From Leptospira inadai serovar Lyme str. 10 (lineage in GTDB: Bacteria; Spirochaetota; Leptospiria; Leptospirales; Leptospiraceae), in contig NZ_AHMM02000006.1 of NCBI RefSeq assembly GCF_000243675.2, forward strand, positions 248,001 to 312,000: a stretch of 64,000 bases of DNA, given 5' to 3'. The notes under the pieces are model-generated. The model was not told the origin of the DNA and searched no databases. It saw only the letters and a program-made list of their open reading frames with translations. The first letter of the stretch is position 1. Each line of letters begins with the position of its first letter. The translations under genes and the position numbers were made by a program. Shown here piece after piece: positions 28,436-37,239 of this stretch.

Positions 28436-29631
28436 ATAATCTCAAAGCTAAAAAACTTCTGATCTTAGACGACGAAGAAGAGATAACGAAAATTTTAGGT
28501 GAAATCGCGGAAGACTGCGGTTTTACCGTATCGCTTACTTATGATGCTCCGGATTTTCTTACTAAGCTCGACGATTCATTCGATTGTATTATCCTCGATT
28601 TGATGATCCCCGGAATGGACGGTGTGGACGTAATTCGGGCTTTGTCCGAAAAAGAAGTGGATCCGGATGTCGTTTTAATTTCGGGGGCCGACCGTCGAAC
28701 TTTACATAGCGCTCAAACATTGGCGGGTGAATATGGATTGAGAATACATTCGGTTATGGAAAAACCGATTCGCATAGCCGATATGAGATCTTTGCTCCAG
28801 GATTTATTCGGAAAATCTGATAAACTTCCGCGCTCGAAAAAATCTATTATAGGAAATTCCAGGTTTTCCTTTAAATCGGAGGAACTCTATCATGCGCTAC
28901 AGTCCAATCAATTTATACTGCATTATCAACCTAAAATCTACCTAAAGACCGGTAAAGTGGAAGGTTTCGAGTCCCTCGTTCGTTGGAGTCATCCGGAGCT
29001 CGGGTTACTTTATCCGGATTCGTTTCTGCCGAACATGGAAAAGGAAGCAAAAATCCTAAACTTAATGACCGACAAGATAATAGATACCGCATTGGCGGAA
29101 TGCTCCAAATGGAAGTCTATGGGTAAAGAGTTGAGAATGGCGGTTAACGTCTCTCCGGTAACGTTGACGGATTTGGATTTTCCGGAAAGAATTTACGCAA
29201 AGGTTAAAGAAAGTGGAATATCACAAAGTAATTTCCAGATGGAAGTGACCGAGACAAGCTTTTTGGAAAACATTCGATTCACGCAGGATATCTTAACTCG
29301 CCTTAGGATTCGAGGGATAGGTTTATCCATCGACGACTTCGGAACGGGTTATTCTTCATTAAAACAATTGCATAGATTCCCGTTTACCGAGTTGAAAATC
29401 GATAAGTCTTTCGTAATGGATTCACCGCAGGATAGGGAGTCTTTGTTTATTTGCCAAGCTTCGATCGATCTTGGCCATAAACTTGGAATGACCGTAGTGG
29501 CAGAAGGGATAGAAACTCCCGAAGTTGAAAAACTGATGAAAGATGCCGGCTGCGATATAGGACAAGGATATTATTATTCCAGACCGATTCCCCCCGAACG
29601 AATTCCCGAGCTGTTAAAGAACTTTGGTTGA
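28432..29631 (+). CDS. Response regulator with EAL cyclic-di-GMP phosphodiesterase output
   Basis: The receiver domain spans residues 1-125 with phospho-acceptor Asp ~56 (IILDLMIPGMDG). The EAL domain runs from ~150 to 395. The signature reads ESL rather than EAL (Glu ~180), but the other catalytic residues are seen: Asn in MAVNVSP, Glu in EVTE, DDFGTG, Lys in LKIDKS, Glu in AEGIE and Gln in GQGYY. It should therefore hydrolyse c-di-GMP to pGpG, under control of the overlapping histidine kinase. Its last 18 nt overlap the 3' end of the convergent glycosyltransferase gene. Confidence 0.9.
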   Translation: MNNLKAKKLLILDDEEEITKILGEIAEDCGFTVSLTYDAPDFLTKLDDSFDCIILDLMIPGMDGVDVIRALSEKEVDPDVVLISGADRRTLHSAQTLAGEYGLRIHSVMEKPIRIADMRSLLQDLFGKSDKLPRSKKSIIGNSRFSFKSEELYHALQSNQFILHYQPKIYLKTGKVEGFESLVRWSHPELGLLYPDSFLPNMEKEAKILNLMTDKIIDTALAECSKWKSMGKELRMAVNVSPVTLTDLDFPERIYAKVKESGISQSNFQMEVTETSFLENIRFTQDILTRLRIRGIGLSIDDFGTGYSSLKQLHRFPFTELKIDKSFVMDSPQDRESLFICQASIDLGHKLGMTVVAEGIETPEVEKLMKDAGCDIGQGYYYSRPIPPERIPELLKNFG

Positions 29632-30441
29632 GCCTCGCTTGGTCGGAATTTTACGGACAGTTTTAGGAAGTCGAATAATCTTCGATTCCTTGGAGCGATT
29701 TTCGCCGGTTAAAAACGTTAAATAAAAAAATATCCAGAGAATTTTTGTTCCTGCGCGTACGCTTCCGATCAGAGTCCCGCTGATTTTCGATTTGCCTCCT
29801 TTTCTACGTTCGTAGCGTACGGGAACCTCCGCGATTTGAAACCCTTTTCGAACGGCCTTGATTTGCATTTCCAGGTTCCATCCCCATGTCTTGTCTTTCT
29901 GTCCCAAAGATAGAAACGAATTCCATCGTAAAACTCTGAACGGACCTAGATCGGTGAATTTCACTCCGTAAAAGACTTTGAGTAGAAAACAGGATAAGGC
30001 ATTGCCGAATTTTTGCAAAAAAGACAGTGATCCGTCTTCCGCGCCGCCTTGAGTTCTGGTGCCTAATACGAAATCCGTCCAAGGGTCCATTACGAAAGGT
30101 TGAAATAGGGAAAATAAATCGCCTAAATCATCCGATCCGTCTCCGTCCACGAAGACCAAAAACTCGGGAGGTTCATTCAAATTTTTCAGGAAGGAAACTC
30201 CGGTTAAACAGGCAATTCCGTAACCTTTATTCGGTTCTCTTAATACGATAACTTCTTGTTCAGTTGCCACGCGAGCCGTCCTGTCTATGGAACCGTTGTC
30301 GATCACCAGTATGTGGGAAGGTTCGATTCCGAGATTCTTTAGTTCGACCAATACCGCAGGTAGGCTTTCTTCTTCGTTTAATGCGGGAATAATAAAATAC
30401 GTCTTCTTCCAAAGATGATGTCGGATCTGTTGCTTGCTCAC
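29614..30441 (-). CDS. Family 2 glycosyltransferase (dolichyl-phosphate mannose synthase-like)
   Basis: This is a 275-residue GT-A fold enzyme: FIIPALNEEESLPAVL, then VIDNGSIDRTA and the metal-binding DGDGSDD. It lacks C-terminal membrane helices except a short hydrophobic stretch (ILWIFFYLTFL). Such enzymes move a sugar from a nucleotide sugar to a lipid carrier or polysaccharide. The GTG start overlaps the stop codon of the cytochrome gene (GTGA) after AGGAGA. It is the last gene of a rhodanese-cytochrome-GT2 operon. Confidence 0.85.
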   Translation of the reverse strand: MSKQQIRHHLWKKTYFIIPALNEEESLPAVLVELKNLGIEPSHILVIDNGSIDRTARVATEQEVIVLREPNKGYGIACLTGVSFLKNLNEPPEFLVFVDGDGSDDLGDLFSLFQPFVMDPWTDFVLGTRTQGGAEDGSLSFLQKFGNALSCFLLKVFYGVKFTDLGPFRVLRWNSFLSLGQKDKTWGWNLEMQIKAVRKGFQIAEVPVRYERRKGGKSKISGTLIGSVRAGTKILWIFFYLTFLTGENRSKESKIIRLPKTVRKIPTKRGSTKVL

Positions 30442-31781
30442 TCTCCTTTTCTCCCTGCGGAAATTTTAAAGAGTTCTTTCTTAGAGAAGATGCGGCTCTT
30501 TCCGGTCCTTAGATCCGCTTCTTCCTTATGGATAAGGGTTGAGAAAGGATAAAATTCTTCGATATTACGGATTTTATCGGAGTATTCCTTGGCGGTTTTG
30601 TCCGCGGCCGTTCGCATAGGCTCCGCATTAGATTCCTTTAACCTTACATGAAAAATTTCTAAAGTCACTATCCCCGCTTTCTCGGATTGTAAAGTCTCGG
30701 ACCAAATTCGGGTTTCGCCGGGCCGCATGCGGTTGTCGGATATCAGCATTGCTTTAGGGTACCACTCCCATTCCTGACCGATCCTCGTTTCCTTTCGTTG
30801 TGTCTCGATTCCGGAATCATTTTTAACGGAGATTATTAATTTCAAAAATCGTTCAGGGTCTCCGGAAGGAATATAATGAGAAGACAGAGAATTAGAGAAT
30901 TCTAACATGGTTTCGATCTTATTCTCCCGTACGCTTAACTTTAGGCGACTAAATTTTAACCCGGTTTCGTATCCGTTGGCTACTTGAGAGTCGTATAATT
31001 CGAATCGTTTCGGGACTCCTCCGCCTACAAATCCATGCTTGTGCGAAATTCGTTTCGGACTTATTAAATCCGGTTTCACGAATTTTCTCCCGATTTCAGG
31101 CATATGACAAGACCCGCAAGTTACCTGACCGTAGGAATTCCCCGGATCTTTGGATTCGTTTCCGGTATTGAATGCGCAGACAAGTTGGTCGTCCAACATA
31201 TAAGATGCATTATGGCAATCTAGACACCGATCTTTGAGAAGTTCGCTTTCTATACGAACCGGATGAGGCGGTTTTGTTCCCCCGGTAGCGCCGAGTACGT
31301 AAGACTTCCCTTGCTCATCCAACCGGACATGACAAGTAGCGCATGTGACGCCCTCCGATTTCATCTTTATATCGAAATTCGGGTTTGCTTCTTCTATCGG
31401 ACGGCGATAATCACCATTCGATAGAAAATTCACGATAGTTTCCCGTTGATTTGATACCGGAATATGGCAGTTGAGGCAGAGCCAACGCGGGGAAGTCGAT
31501 TTGGAAAGTTCCGATTGAAATTGTAGGTCGTTGAAAGCGTTTGCGTGAGTGGAAGTCTTCCATTCCCGATATATTTCGGTATGGCACATCCCGCAATTTT
31601 CGGCACGGACTTCGCCGACACCTTCCAAAGGCGGAAGATAAGGAATCGGTTTTGTCCAAGGATGATTTCCTAAAGCGACTTCTACCGATACTTTCCGATT
31701 CCCGAAGTAGATAATGTATAAGAGAAGTCCGACAAAGACCGTTAAACATAAGAATATTACACTTCCCTTAAATTTCGTCAT
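30438..31781 (-). CDS. Membrane-anchored pentahaem c-type cytochrome
   Basis: An N-terminal hydrophobic helix (about residues 8-26) anchors or exports the protein. Five CxxCH haem motifs start at about Cys63, 102, 147, 186 and 222 (CGMCH, CLNCH, CATCH, CLDCH, CGSCH). The ~225 residues after them form a beta-rich domain with HYIPSGDPERF. The haem arrangement resembles cytochrome c554/multihaem electron carriers of the periplasm. The partner is unknown; the neighbouring rhodanese hints at sulfur chemistry. The start lies 6 nt after the rhodanese stop, without a strong ribosome binding site. Confidence 0.83.
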   Translation of the reverse strand: MTKFKGSVIFLCLTVFVGLLLYIIYFGNRKVSVEVALGNHPWTKPIPYLPPLEGVGEVRAENCGMCHTEIYREWKTSTHANAFNDLQFQSELSKSTSPRWLCLNCHIPVSNQRETIVNFLSNGDYRRPIEEANPNFDIKMKSEGVTCATCHVRLDEQGKSYVLGATGGTKPPHPVRIESELLKDRCLDCHNASYMLDDQLVCAFNTGNESKDPGNSYGQVTCGSCHMPEIGRKFVKPDLISPKRISHKHGFVGGGVPKRFELYDSQVANGYETGLKFSRLKLSVRENKIETMLEFSNSLSSHYIPSGDPERFLKLIISVKNDSGIETQRKETRIGQEWEWYPKAMLISDNRMRPGETRIWSETLQSEKAGIVTLEIFHVRLKESNAEPMRTAADKTAKEYSDKIRNIEEFYPFSTLIHKEEADLRTGKSRIFSKKELFKISAGRKGE

Positions 31782-31787
31782 CGATAT

Positions 31788-32687
31788 CTAATTCGGACCC
31801 TTGACCAGGGGGAATTTATTAGGATCTAAAGACGACCATTCCCGCATGGACCCGGCATAGTTCTTAGCTTCGTATCCGAGAGAAACCAACACGGCTACGA
31901 GCCAAGCCGATCGAATTCCTCCGGTGCAATAGGATACGACGGTCTTTTCCGATTCGATTCCGACCGAAGAGAACTTCCTTCTGAGTTCGGATTCGGAGAG
32001 AAGATATCCGTCCGAGTTTAATAGATTTTTATAATATAATGAGCGAGCTCCCGGTAAATGTCCTCCCCGCGATTCTCCGTACGGGGTGGCGCCCGCAAAC
32101 TCGCGTTCTTCCCTGGAATCCAGGAATATGAATTTCTTATCCGATAAATGCGATTTTACGAAGCCTGAGTCGACCGCCAAATCGACCGGCGGTCCAGCCG
32201 GATTCGCGGTAAAAGTTTCTATTTTCGAATCGCTAAGATGCTTGGACTCGCGGGCTTTTCTAAGAGCCTGAATTCCTCCGTCTATGATATAAGCATGCAA
32301 AAAGCCTAAAGTACGAAAGGACCAAACGATTCTTCCTTCCTCTCCCCAACCGGAAGTCGGATCGGCGAATACGAGGATGATATTTCCCTTTCGAAGCCCC
32401 TTTCCATTTAGAATTTCGATCGCTTCGGATTCGGTTAATAAATAACCGCGTCGAGGCGGGTCTTTTCTGGAAATTTCCTTCCATACTAAAGGAATGCTTC
32501 CGGAATAAGACGTAAATTTAAACCCTTCCCTCGCATCTACGACGATCGCACCCTGCCTTTCCAGGGAAAGAGCGTCCGACGCGCTCAGAAACCAGCTTTT
32601 CCCGATTTGCTTCTTTTCTTTCGCGGATGCGGTATGTGCAGGGTAGGTGAGTAATAAGAGTAGCAGTAAGAAGATTTTGATCTTCAT
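31788..32687 (-). CDS. Exported two-domain rhodanese (thiosulfate sulfurtransferase)
   Basis: I chose the ATG at 32687 (AAAGG upstream), which puts a normal signal peptide (MKIKIFLLLLLLL, cleavage after THTASA-like sequence near residue 20) at the N-terminus. A TTG 24 nt upstream gives a longer frame without support. Two rhodanese domains follow. The second has the active-site loop SYCTGGIRSAW with the catalytic Cys, while the first has no Cys at the matching place (FADPTSGWG) and should be structural. It would transfer sulfane sulfur to a thiophilic acceptor in the periplasm. It is the first gene of the operon. Confidence 0.85.
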   Translation of the reverse strand: MKIKIFLLLLLLLTYPAHTASAKEKKQIGKSWFLSASDALSLERQGAIVVDAREGFKFTSYSGSIPLVWKEISRKDPPRRGYLLTESEAIEILNGKGLRKGNIILVFADPTSGWGEEGRIVWSFRTLGFLHAYIIDGGIQALRKARESKHLSDSKIETFTANPAGPPVDLAVDSGFVKSHLSDKKFIFLDSREEREFAGATPYGESRGGHLPGARSLYYKNLLNSDGYLLSESELRRKFSSVGIESEKTVVSYCTGGIRSAWLVAVLVSLGYEAKNYAGSMREWSSLDPNKFPLVKGPN

Positions 32688-32949
32688 CAGAAAAGCCTTT
32701 TCGTTTATCAAACTTAGTCAAGGACTAATACGAAGATCCGACCTTGAACTTATTTAAGAGCGGCTTCTCTGCGGCTGAAAATTGACGACAAAGTGGTTCG
32801 ACGATCTTTCCGTCGAAAAGTCCGAAGGAATGTGCAAACTTCGCTAAAGGTAAATCCCTCGCATTAATTACACCTTCTTTGTCCAAGGATTAATTCCTAA
32901 AACTTAAAAAGATTTTCAAAATGCGCGACTGAGTCGATCATTACCCCCA

Positions 32950-33714
32950 ATGGGCTCCCTTTTGAATGACCCCGAATTTCCGAAATTGATTCGAGCGTAC
33001 AGGTCCTCTCTGCGTCGTCGTTACTCAACGGATAATATTAAGCGATATCCTCGTTTTAGCGGTATTTCTTCCACAAGAGTCGAATTACTTGTTAAGTATT
33101 TTTTAGAACTTTTGTACCCTGAGTTGGAGGGAAGAAAACGGTTGGATGGAGCGTTTTCTTCCCTCGCCGGTTTCGTTCATTCTCCGTCCAAAGTTTTCGG
33201 AGTATTGGGTTCCTTGGGAACCGCCGTATTTAAATTGGGAAGACATTTAAAGTCGGCCTTCCAGGCCGGTTTTGCGGCTCTTCATACGTACGTAACGGCG
33301 CATAAGTTCGAAGATCTGATGTTTGCAAAGGCGAAAGAATTATTGGATCAGGGCGCGGATCTGGAAAAGCCGGAAGTATTCGATCATGTTTTGGCTTCCG
33401 TTTCTCCTCACGACGCGGACGCTTTTAGAAACGATATCGTAAAATTGTTCCGCACTCTATCGAATCGCGAACTATTATCGAAAATTAGGGATCTGATGGA
33501 CGCGGTCGTTCGAACGATGAAAGCCAAACCCAAGCTTTATTCTCAGGAGGAAGTCTCGGGCATTCTTTTAGGCGCAGGGATTCTTGCCAGGGGAGAGGAA
33601 TTATTTCAAGGAATGTCGCGTGGCGAAATGGATTTAATTTTGGAAGCGATAGAAACGATCGAAAAGGACGGCTTTTACGAAGCTTTGGATAGAATAAAAT
33701 TCTCCGGAAAATAA
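32950..33714 (+). CDS. Hypothetical helical protein, 254 aa
   Basis: The family is not recognised. The protein is mostly helical, with a basic N-terminus (RAYRSSLRRRYS) and an amphipathic or weakly hydrophobic middle (PSKVFGVLGSLGTAVFKLG, SAFQAGFAALHTYV). It has no signal peptide. No Shine-Dalgarno sequence precedes the ATG. The codon usage and the clean frame make it a real gene in my judgement. Confidence 0.65.
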   Translation: MGSLLNDPEFPKLIRAYRSSLRRRYSTDNIKRYPRFSGISSTRVELLVKYFLELLYPELEGRKRLDGAFSSLAGFVHSPSKVFGVLGSLGTAVFKLGRHLKSAFQAGFAALHTYVTAHKFEDLMFAKAKELLDQGADLEKPEVFDHVLASVSPHDADAFRNDIVKLFRTLSNRELLSKIRDLMDAVVRTMKAKPKLYSQEEVSGILLGAGILARGEELFQGMSRGEMDLILEAIETIEKDGFYEALDRIKFSGK

Positions 33715-33840
33715 GGATTTTTTGCGATCTATCTTGAATAGTAAATTAAGGAAAAATAATATACTTGGCTCCCGAAAAGGCTTTCTGCGTGAGGGCGGCG
33801 ATAGGTTTTTAAAAGAGTTTAGAAGAGGGGAAAATAACCC

Positions 33841-33924
33841 TGCCGACGGTCGGAGTCGAACCGACACGAGGTTGCCCTCGCTGGATTTTGAATCCAGTGC
33901 GTCTACCAATTCCACCACGTCGGC
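33841..33924 (-). tRNA. tRNA-Leu (anticodon CAA)
   Basis: This is an 84-nt class II tRNA. The acceptor stem GCCGACG/CGTCGGC is followed by discriminator A. The anticodon stem CTGGA/TCCAG holds the loop TTCAAAA, giving CAA. A long variable arm and a T-loop TTCGACT complete it. CCA is not encoded. Confidence 0.95.
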
Positions 33925-33946
33925 GGGTCATATGAGTCCTAGAAGA

Positions 33947-34375
33947 TCAGGAATCGAGTTCGATATACTTGCCCTTGCCTCGGGCAACAATCTTGCCGAT
34001 TTCATTCTCGATTTCGGCCCTGTTTTCGATTACCTTCTTGTTCTTCTTTACAAACCAACCGCGTAGATGCAGAGGTTGATTTATTTGCGCCGGCTGAAGA
34101 AAGCGGATCGTTAGTTCGCCGGTCGTCGTTTTAAAATTCATGGCCTCGTTAATCTTGGCCATAATTTCGTCCAATATGGTAGCTATGATTCCGGGATGAA
34201 TGACATCCGGGGAACCTTGAAACTTTTCTGGGACAGTATAATCGCCGTAAGCGGTTTTAGTGTCCTCATCAAAGGTGATCTTGAGTTGAAGACCATCCGG
34301 GTTGTCAGGGCTCGAACCGAAACTCAGGTTTTCCCGAACCGTTGATTTCATAATTGTCAACATATTACTTAACAT
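33947..34375 (-). CDS. PaaI-type hotdog-fold thioesterase
   Basis: The 142-residue hotdog domain has [16 protein letters not shown] (the helix of the PaaI/YbgC-like fold with the catalytic-site region HxG...DE) and strands such as [13 protein letters not shown]. It would hydrolyse an acyl-CoA thioester. Three possible in-frame ATG starts (34375, 34363, 34351) lie close together and none has a clear ribosome binding site. The third gives a length closest to the family. It lies 22 bp from the tRNA gene, same strand. Confidence 0.75.
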   Translation of the reverse strand: MLSNMLTIMKSTVRENLSFGSSPDNPDGLQLKITFDEDTKTAYGDYTVPEKFQGSPDVIHPGIIATILDEIMAKINEAMNFKTTTGELTIRFLQPAQINQPLHLRGWFVKKNKKVIENRAEIENEIGKIVARGKGKYIELDS

Positions 34376-34461
34376 TCATGGTGTCAATCGTAAAAACTAT
34401 ACGACCTTTGATTAAGAACGAAGCAATTCATTGTCGAAACTAGATAGGAAGAACACTTTCT

Positions 34462-36435
34462 ATGACAACCGCCTTACTTTTACTTCTCGGCTTGCTCTCG
34501 GCAGGAGCGGGAGCATACACCCTATTTCGGGATCCGAATAAATCCCGGGCGGGTGGGGGCGGTGCTAGCGGTGGTTCGGGAGGAGTTCCCGCTTCCGGAG
34601 GCGGAGGTTCGCAAGGAACTCCTTCGGCGGATCGCGGAAAATTAGTCAATGTAGGGGAACCCGGCGCTCCTCCTCCGACTTCCCCAGGACCTCCTGGGGC
34701 TTCTTCACCCGGGGAGCAAGCTCCATCCCAAGGAAAGCAAGAATGGGAAGGGCCGACTCCCGCCGAAGGTGAGCAACCGTCGCATCCGAACTTACGCAAG
34801 AGGAAGAAAAAATTAGATATTCCTCATGGCACCGACGATATCATTCGGAACAATTCCCGTTATGCCCACCATCGCAGACCGTTATTGCATTCGGAAGCGC
34901 TTATCGATAAGGAGAATTTTCACGGCGCTTTAGAAATTCTAAAGCGGACGAACGCGAGGATTCCGGATCAGGATATTAACGAAAAGATCGGCGAAAATAT
35001 TCAGGCTATCGAGAATCATATTCAGGCGCCTGAAGAGGAGGAAACGTATACACCCGATGATCCGAACTATAGCGGGCAGCCGATTCCGATGGGAGATCTT
35101 GTTCGCGCGATCAAGGAGATCAGTCAAGCATTAGGAAATACTTTATCACAAGGATTTAATCAACCGATTCAGATTCAATCGCCCTCTCCGGGAGAAGCTC
35201 CCAAGCTTCCTGCCGAACTGCCTCCCGGACCGGTTTCGTATACGGTTGTTTCCTACGCTCCTTCTTCAGGAGCCGTCCCCCCTCCGCCTCCGGGAGCTCC
35301 CGTAAACTATTCTCAAGGGGGCATACCTGGACCTCCCGGGCCGAGTATGCCGACGACAGGCGCTCCCGCACCTCCTCAAGGGCAGCAACCCCAAGCTCCG
35401 CCCAAACCTCCACCTCCCGGATCGGACCACCTGGATCCGAACGAATTGGATTTACCGGAGGATACTTTCTTTACCGATGAGTGGGATAAGTTTAAGGACC
35501 TCCCTCTTGTAGATCGCAGAACGGGAGAGGATAGACGATCTCTTGCGGAACGCCGGGGAGATAATGCGGCTAGACGAGATCGGAGAGCGGGCGACGACCG
35601 CAGGCAGGAAGATCTATTCGCGTTACGTGACGAATATTTAAAGAAGAAGGCGGAGGAAAAGAAACAGGAGCGGGAACGGGCGGAGGAAGAATATGAACCT
35701 TCGGCTGAGGAATGGCCTCAACCCCAGGTTCCGCTATCGGACCAACTCCCTCCTTATGCTATGCCTGCGATACCGCAGGTAGAATTGGTTCCGATCCGTC
35801 TGCCGGACCCGGAAGATAAAACGATTCATGGGGATATACCGTCTAACGCACCGGTTCAGTTGGAAGCCGCTCCTTCGCCTTCGGGCGAAGCCAGAATCGA
35901 GACCGGCCCCGTAGAGCTTCCGAAAATAGATCTCCCGAATCCCGTGGATGAAAGACGGGGAGAGGAGTCTCAGCCCGAAATCCCTTCTTTAGCGCCTGCA
36001 GCCGCGCAGCAGAATGAAGAGTCCCCGGAAATAGAAGTCTTAGAAGGCGGATTGGAGCCTTTGGACGAGGACCGTCCGGAATCTGGCGGAGGCGGAGAAG
36101 AAGAGCCTAAAATGATCCACGGGATCTTGGAACTCAAGCCGCCCGAAGTGGACGACGCCCCCTTTCTGACTCTAACGTACGATTTCGATAAAATACCTCA
36201 TTCGTTTAAGCTTTCTAAAAATTACAGTATTATGGAATACTCATATTATAAGTATAAACCCATGCTGATAAAGGCCCAGGAATTCGCCAGAAGAAAGATG
36301 CTTAAGAACGCCTTAAACTATTATCGCGTGATAAAGTCCCAGAATATTCCTCCCGAGTTGCGTAAGATGATCAATCGGAACATCAAAGATATTACCGAAT
36401 TTATGGAAAAATATCTGATGGCAAAAGGCGGGTAG
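34462..36435 (+). CDS. Membrane-anchored proline-rich protein with charged repeats, 657 aa
   Basis: A hydrophobic N-terminus (TTALLLLLGLLSAGAGAY) anchors or exports the protein. It is followed by ~70 residues rich in Gly/Pro/Ser, a short conserved-looking helical block (~110-190), another Pro-rich linker (~215-330), an Arg/Asp repeat block (~355-385: DRRTGEDRRSLAERR and RDRRAGDDRR), a charged coiled coil, more Pro/Glu-rich linker, and a C-terminal helical domain (~565-657). This could be a tether spanning the periplasm. The function is unknown. AGGAAG lies 12 nt before the ATG. The stop codon abuts the repeat that follows. Confidence 0.75.
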   Translation: MTTALLLLLGLLSAGAGAYTLFRDPNKSRAGGGGASGGSGGVPASGGGGSQGTPSADRGKLVNVGEPGAPPPTSPGPPGASSPGEQAPSQGKQEWEGPTPAEGEQPSHPNLRKRKKKLDIPHGTDDIIRNNSRYAHHRRPLLHSEALIDKENFHGALEILKRTNARIPDQDINEKIGENIQAIENHIQAPEEEETYTPDDPNYSGQPIPMGDLVRAIKEISQALGNTLSQGFNQPIQIQSPSPGEAPKLPAELPPGPVSYTVVSYAPSSGAVPPPPPGAPVNYSQGGIPGPPGPSMPTTGAPAPPQGQQPQAPPKPPPPGSDHLDPNELDLPEDTFFTDEWDKFKDLPLVDRRTGEDRRSLAERRGDNAARRDRRAGDDRRQEDLFALRDEYLKKKAEEKKQERERAEEEYEPSAEEWPQPQVPLSDQLPPYAMPAIPQVELVPIRLPDPEDKTIHGDIPSNAPVQLEAAPSPSGEARIETGPVELPKIDLPNPVDERRGEESQPEIPSLAPAAAQQNEESPEIEVLEGGLEPLDEDRPESGGGGEEEPKMIHGILELKPPEVDDAPFLTLTYDFDKIPHSFKLSKNYSIMEYSYYKYKPMLIKAQEFARRKMLKNALNYYRVIKSQNIPPELRKMINRNIKDITEFMEKYLMAKGG

Positions 36436-36783
36436 CAGAGGTCAGAGGACTGAAGACAGTAGCTGCGCGGGCGGCCCCCTCCACTTCGTTCCGGGTCACG
36501 CTGCTCCGGGCTCCGCTTTCGCTACGGTCTCAGCGACTCTTTTCTCTTAACATAAACCGTTATTCGCAAGCGCTGCGACTGCTTCGCACCCTACACATCG
36601 TTGCCGCTTCAGATGACAGAAGACGGAGGACAGAACATTGATAAGCCAAGTTTCCATGTTCTGTAGAAAGATTCTTGCGTTATAGTAGATTCTTCCTCTA
36701 TTTCCGTTACCTTACCAACTAGTAGCAACTTCTGTCTAGCGTGAGCAAAGCGAACGCGTCCGTCCTCTGTCTTCTGTCTTCTG
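36436..36783. repeat. Dispersed repeat copy A (composite of GAGGACAGA-type arms, GC-rich block and core)
   Basis: It starts at the base after the upstream stop codon with CAGAGGTCAGAGGACTGAAG and ends with the inverted motif CTTCTGTCTTCTG. An internal arm at 36610 divides it into a GC-rich half (36460-36608) and a half (36610-36783) that is homologous, in reverse orientation, to copy B at 45006-45165. Shared core: ACTAGTAGC, TAGATTCTTCC, and GATAAGCC-like sequence. The CTTCTGTCTAGCG stretch is shared with copy C. No protein is encoded. Confidence 0.7.
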
Positions 36784-36902
36784 AGTGGGAGCTCCTACAA
36801 GATTGCGCTTGCAAAAAATACTTGAAATTTTTCCGAATCCATGATATCCGCGAAATCGCGAGCCCTCCGCGGGTACCACCGATCCGGCCCCCACCCAAAA
36901 AA
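36784..36902. other. Intergenic stretch between repeat A and the IS element
   Basis: About 120 bp, with no gene seen. It ends in six A residues directly before the IS inverted repeat. Together with the repeat it makes up the gene-free region from 36436 to 36902. Confidence 0.4.
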
Positions 36903-36921
36903 GCATAACCTTACCCACAAG
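36903..36921 (+). repeat. IS terminal inverted repeat, left end
   Basis: 19 bp, exactly complementary to 37505-37523. Confidence 0.85.
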
Positions 36922-36922
36922 T

Positions 36923-37200
36923 CTATTTCTGTGTGAATAATTTATACATGAAGGCCAGATCCAAAAGTCGGGTTAGACCTTTGAATATGGTTAATGGTCC
37001 GGGAGGTGTGTCCGACTTCCGGGCTAAGTGACCTCCTAATTTTGCAATCCAATCCAGAACCGTACTTAATTCGGGTTCTTCCTTCGGAGGCTTGGATGTT
37101 TCGTAGAGTCTACAATATGCACCTTTCCATTCAAAAGGTTCGAACATAATCGAAGCTTTTAGACCGGGAATATTTCTGCCTAAGAATGTCAGCATCATCA
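36923..37200 (-). pseudogene. Transposase C-terminal fragment (IS4/Tn5 type)
   Basis: About 92 codons encode the end of an IS4-superfamily transposase: WKGAYCRLYETSKPPKEEP, VLDWIAKLGGHLARKSD and LTIFKGLTRLLDLAF are typical of the last 80 residues. There is no start of its own. The 5' side runs into the loxP linker at 37201. The catalytic DDE core is absent. Confidence 0.8.
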
Positions 37201-37239
37201 TCGTATAACTTCGTATAATGTATGCTATACGAAGTTATT
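37201..37239. other. loxP-containing 454 paired-end sequencing linker left in the assembly
   Basis: A perfect 34-bp loxP site occupies 37205-37238: arm ATAACTTCGTATA, spacer ATGTATGC, arm TATACGAAGTTAT. With flanking TCGT and T, the 39 bases match, from memory, the start of the Roche 454 Titanium paired-end linker. Such a sequence is not expected in a spirochaete chromosome. It interrupts the transposase gene exactly where the middle is missing. Confidence 0.9.

Noticed and set aside
36440..36780. Regulatory RNA or riboswitch in repeat A
   Set aside because: The sequence is shared with other dispersed copies and has no conserved aptamer-like structure that I recognise.
37205..37238. loxP as a real phage P1 site or prophage remnant
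   Set aside because: No phage genes are nearby, the flanks match a sequencing linker, and the site splits a transposase exactly at a missing segment.
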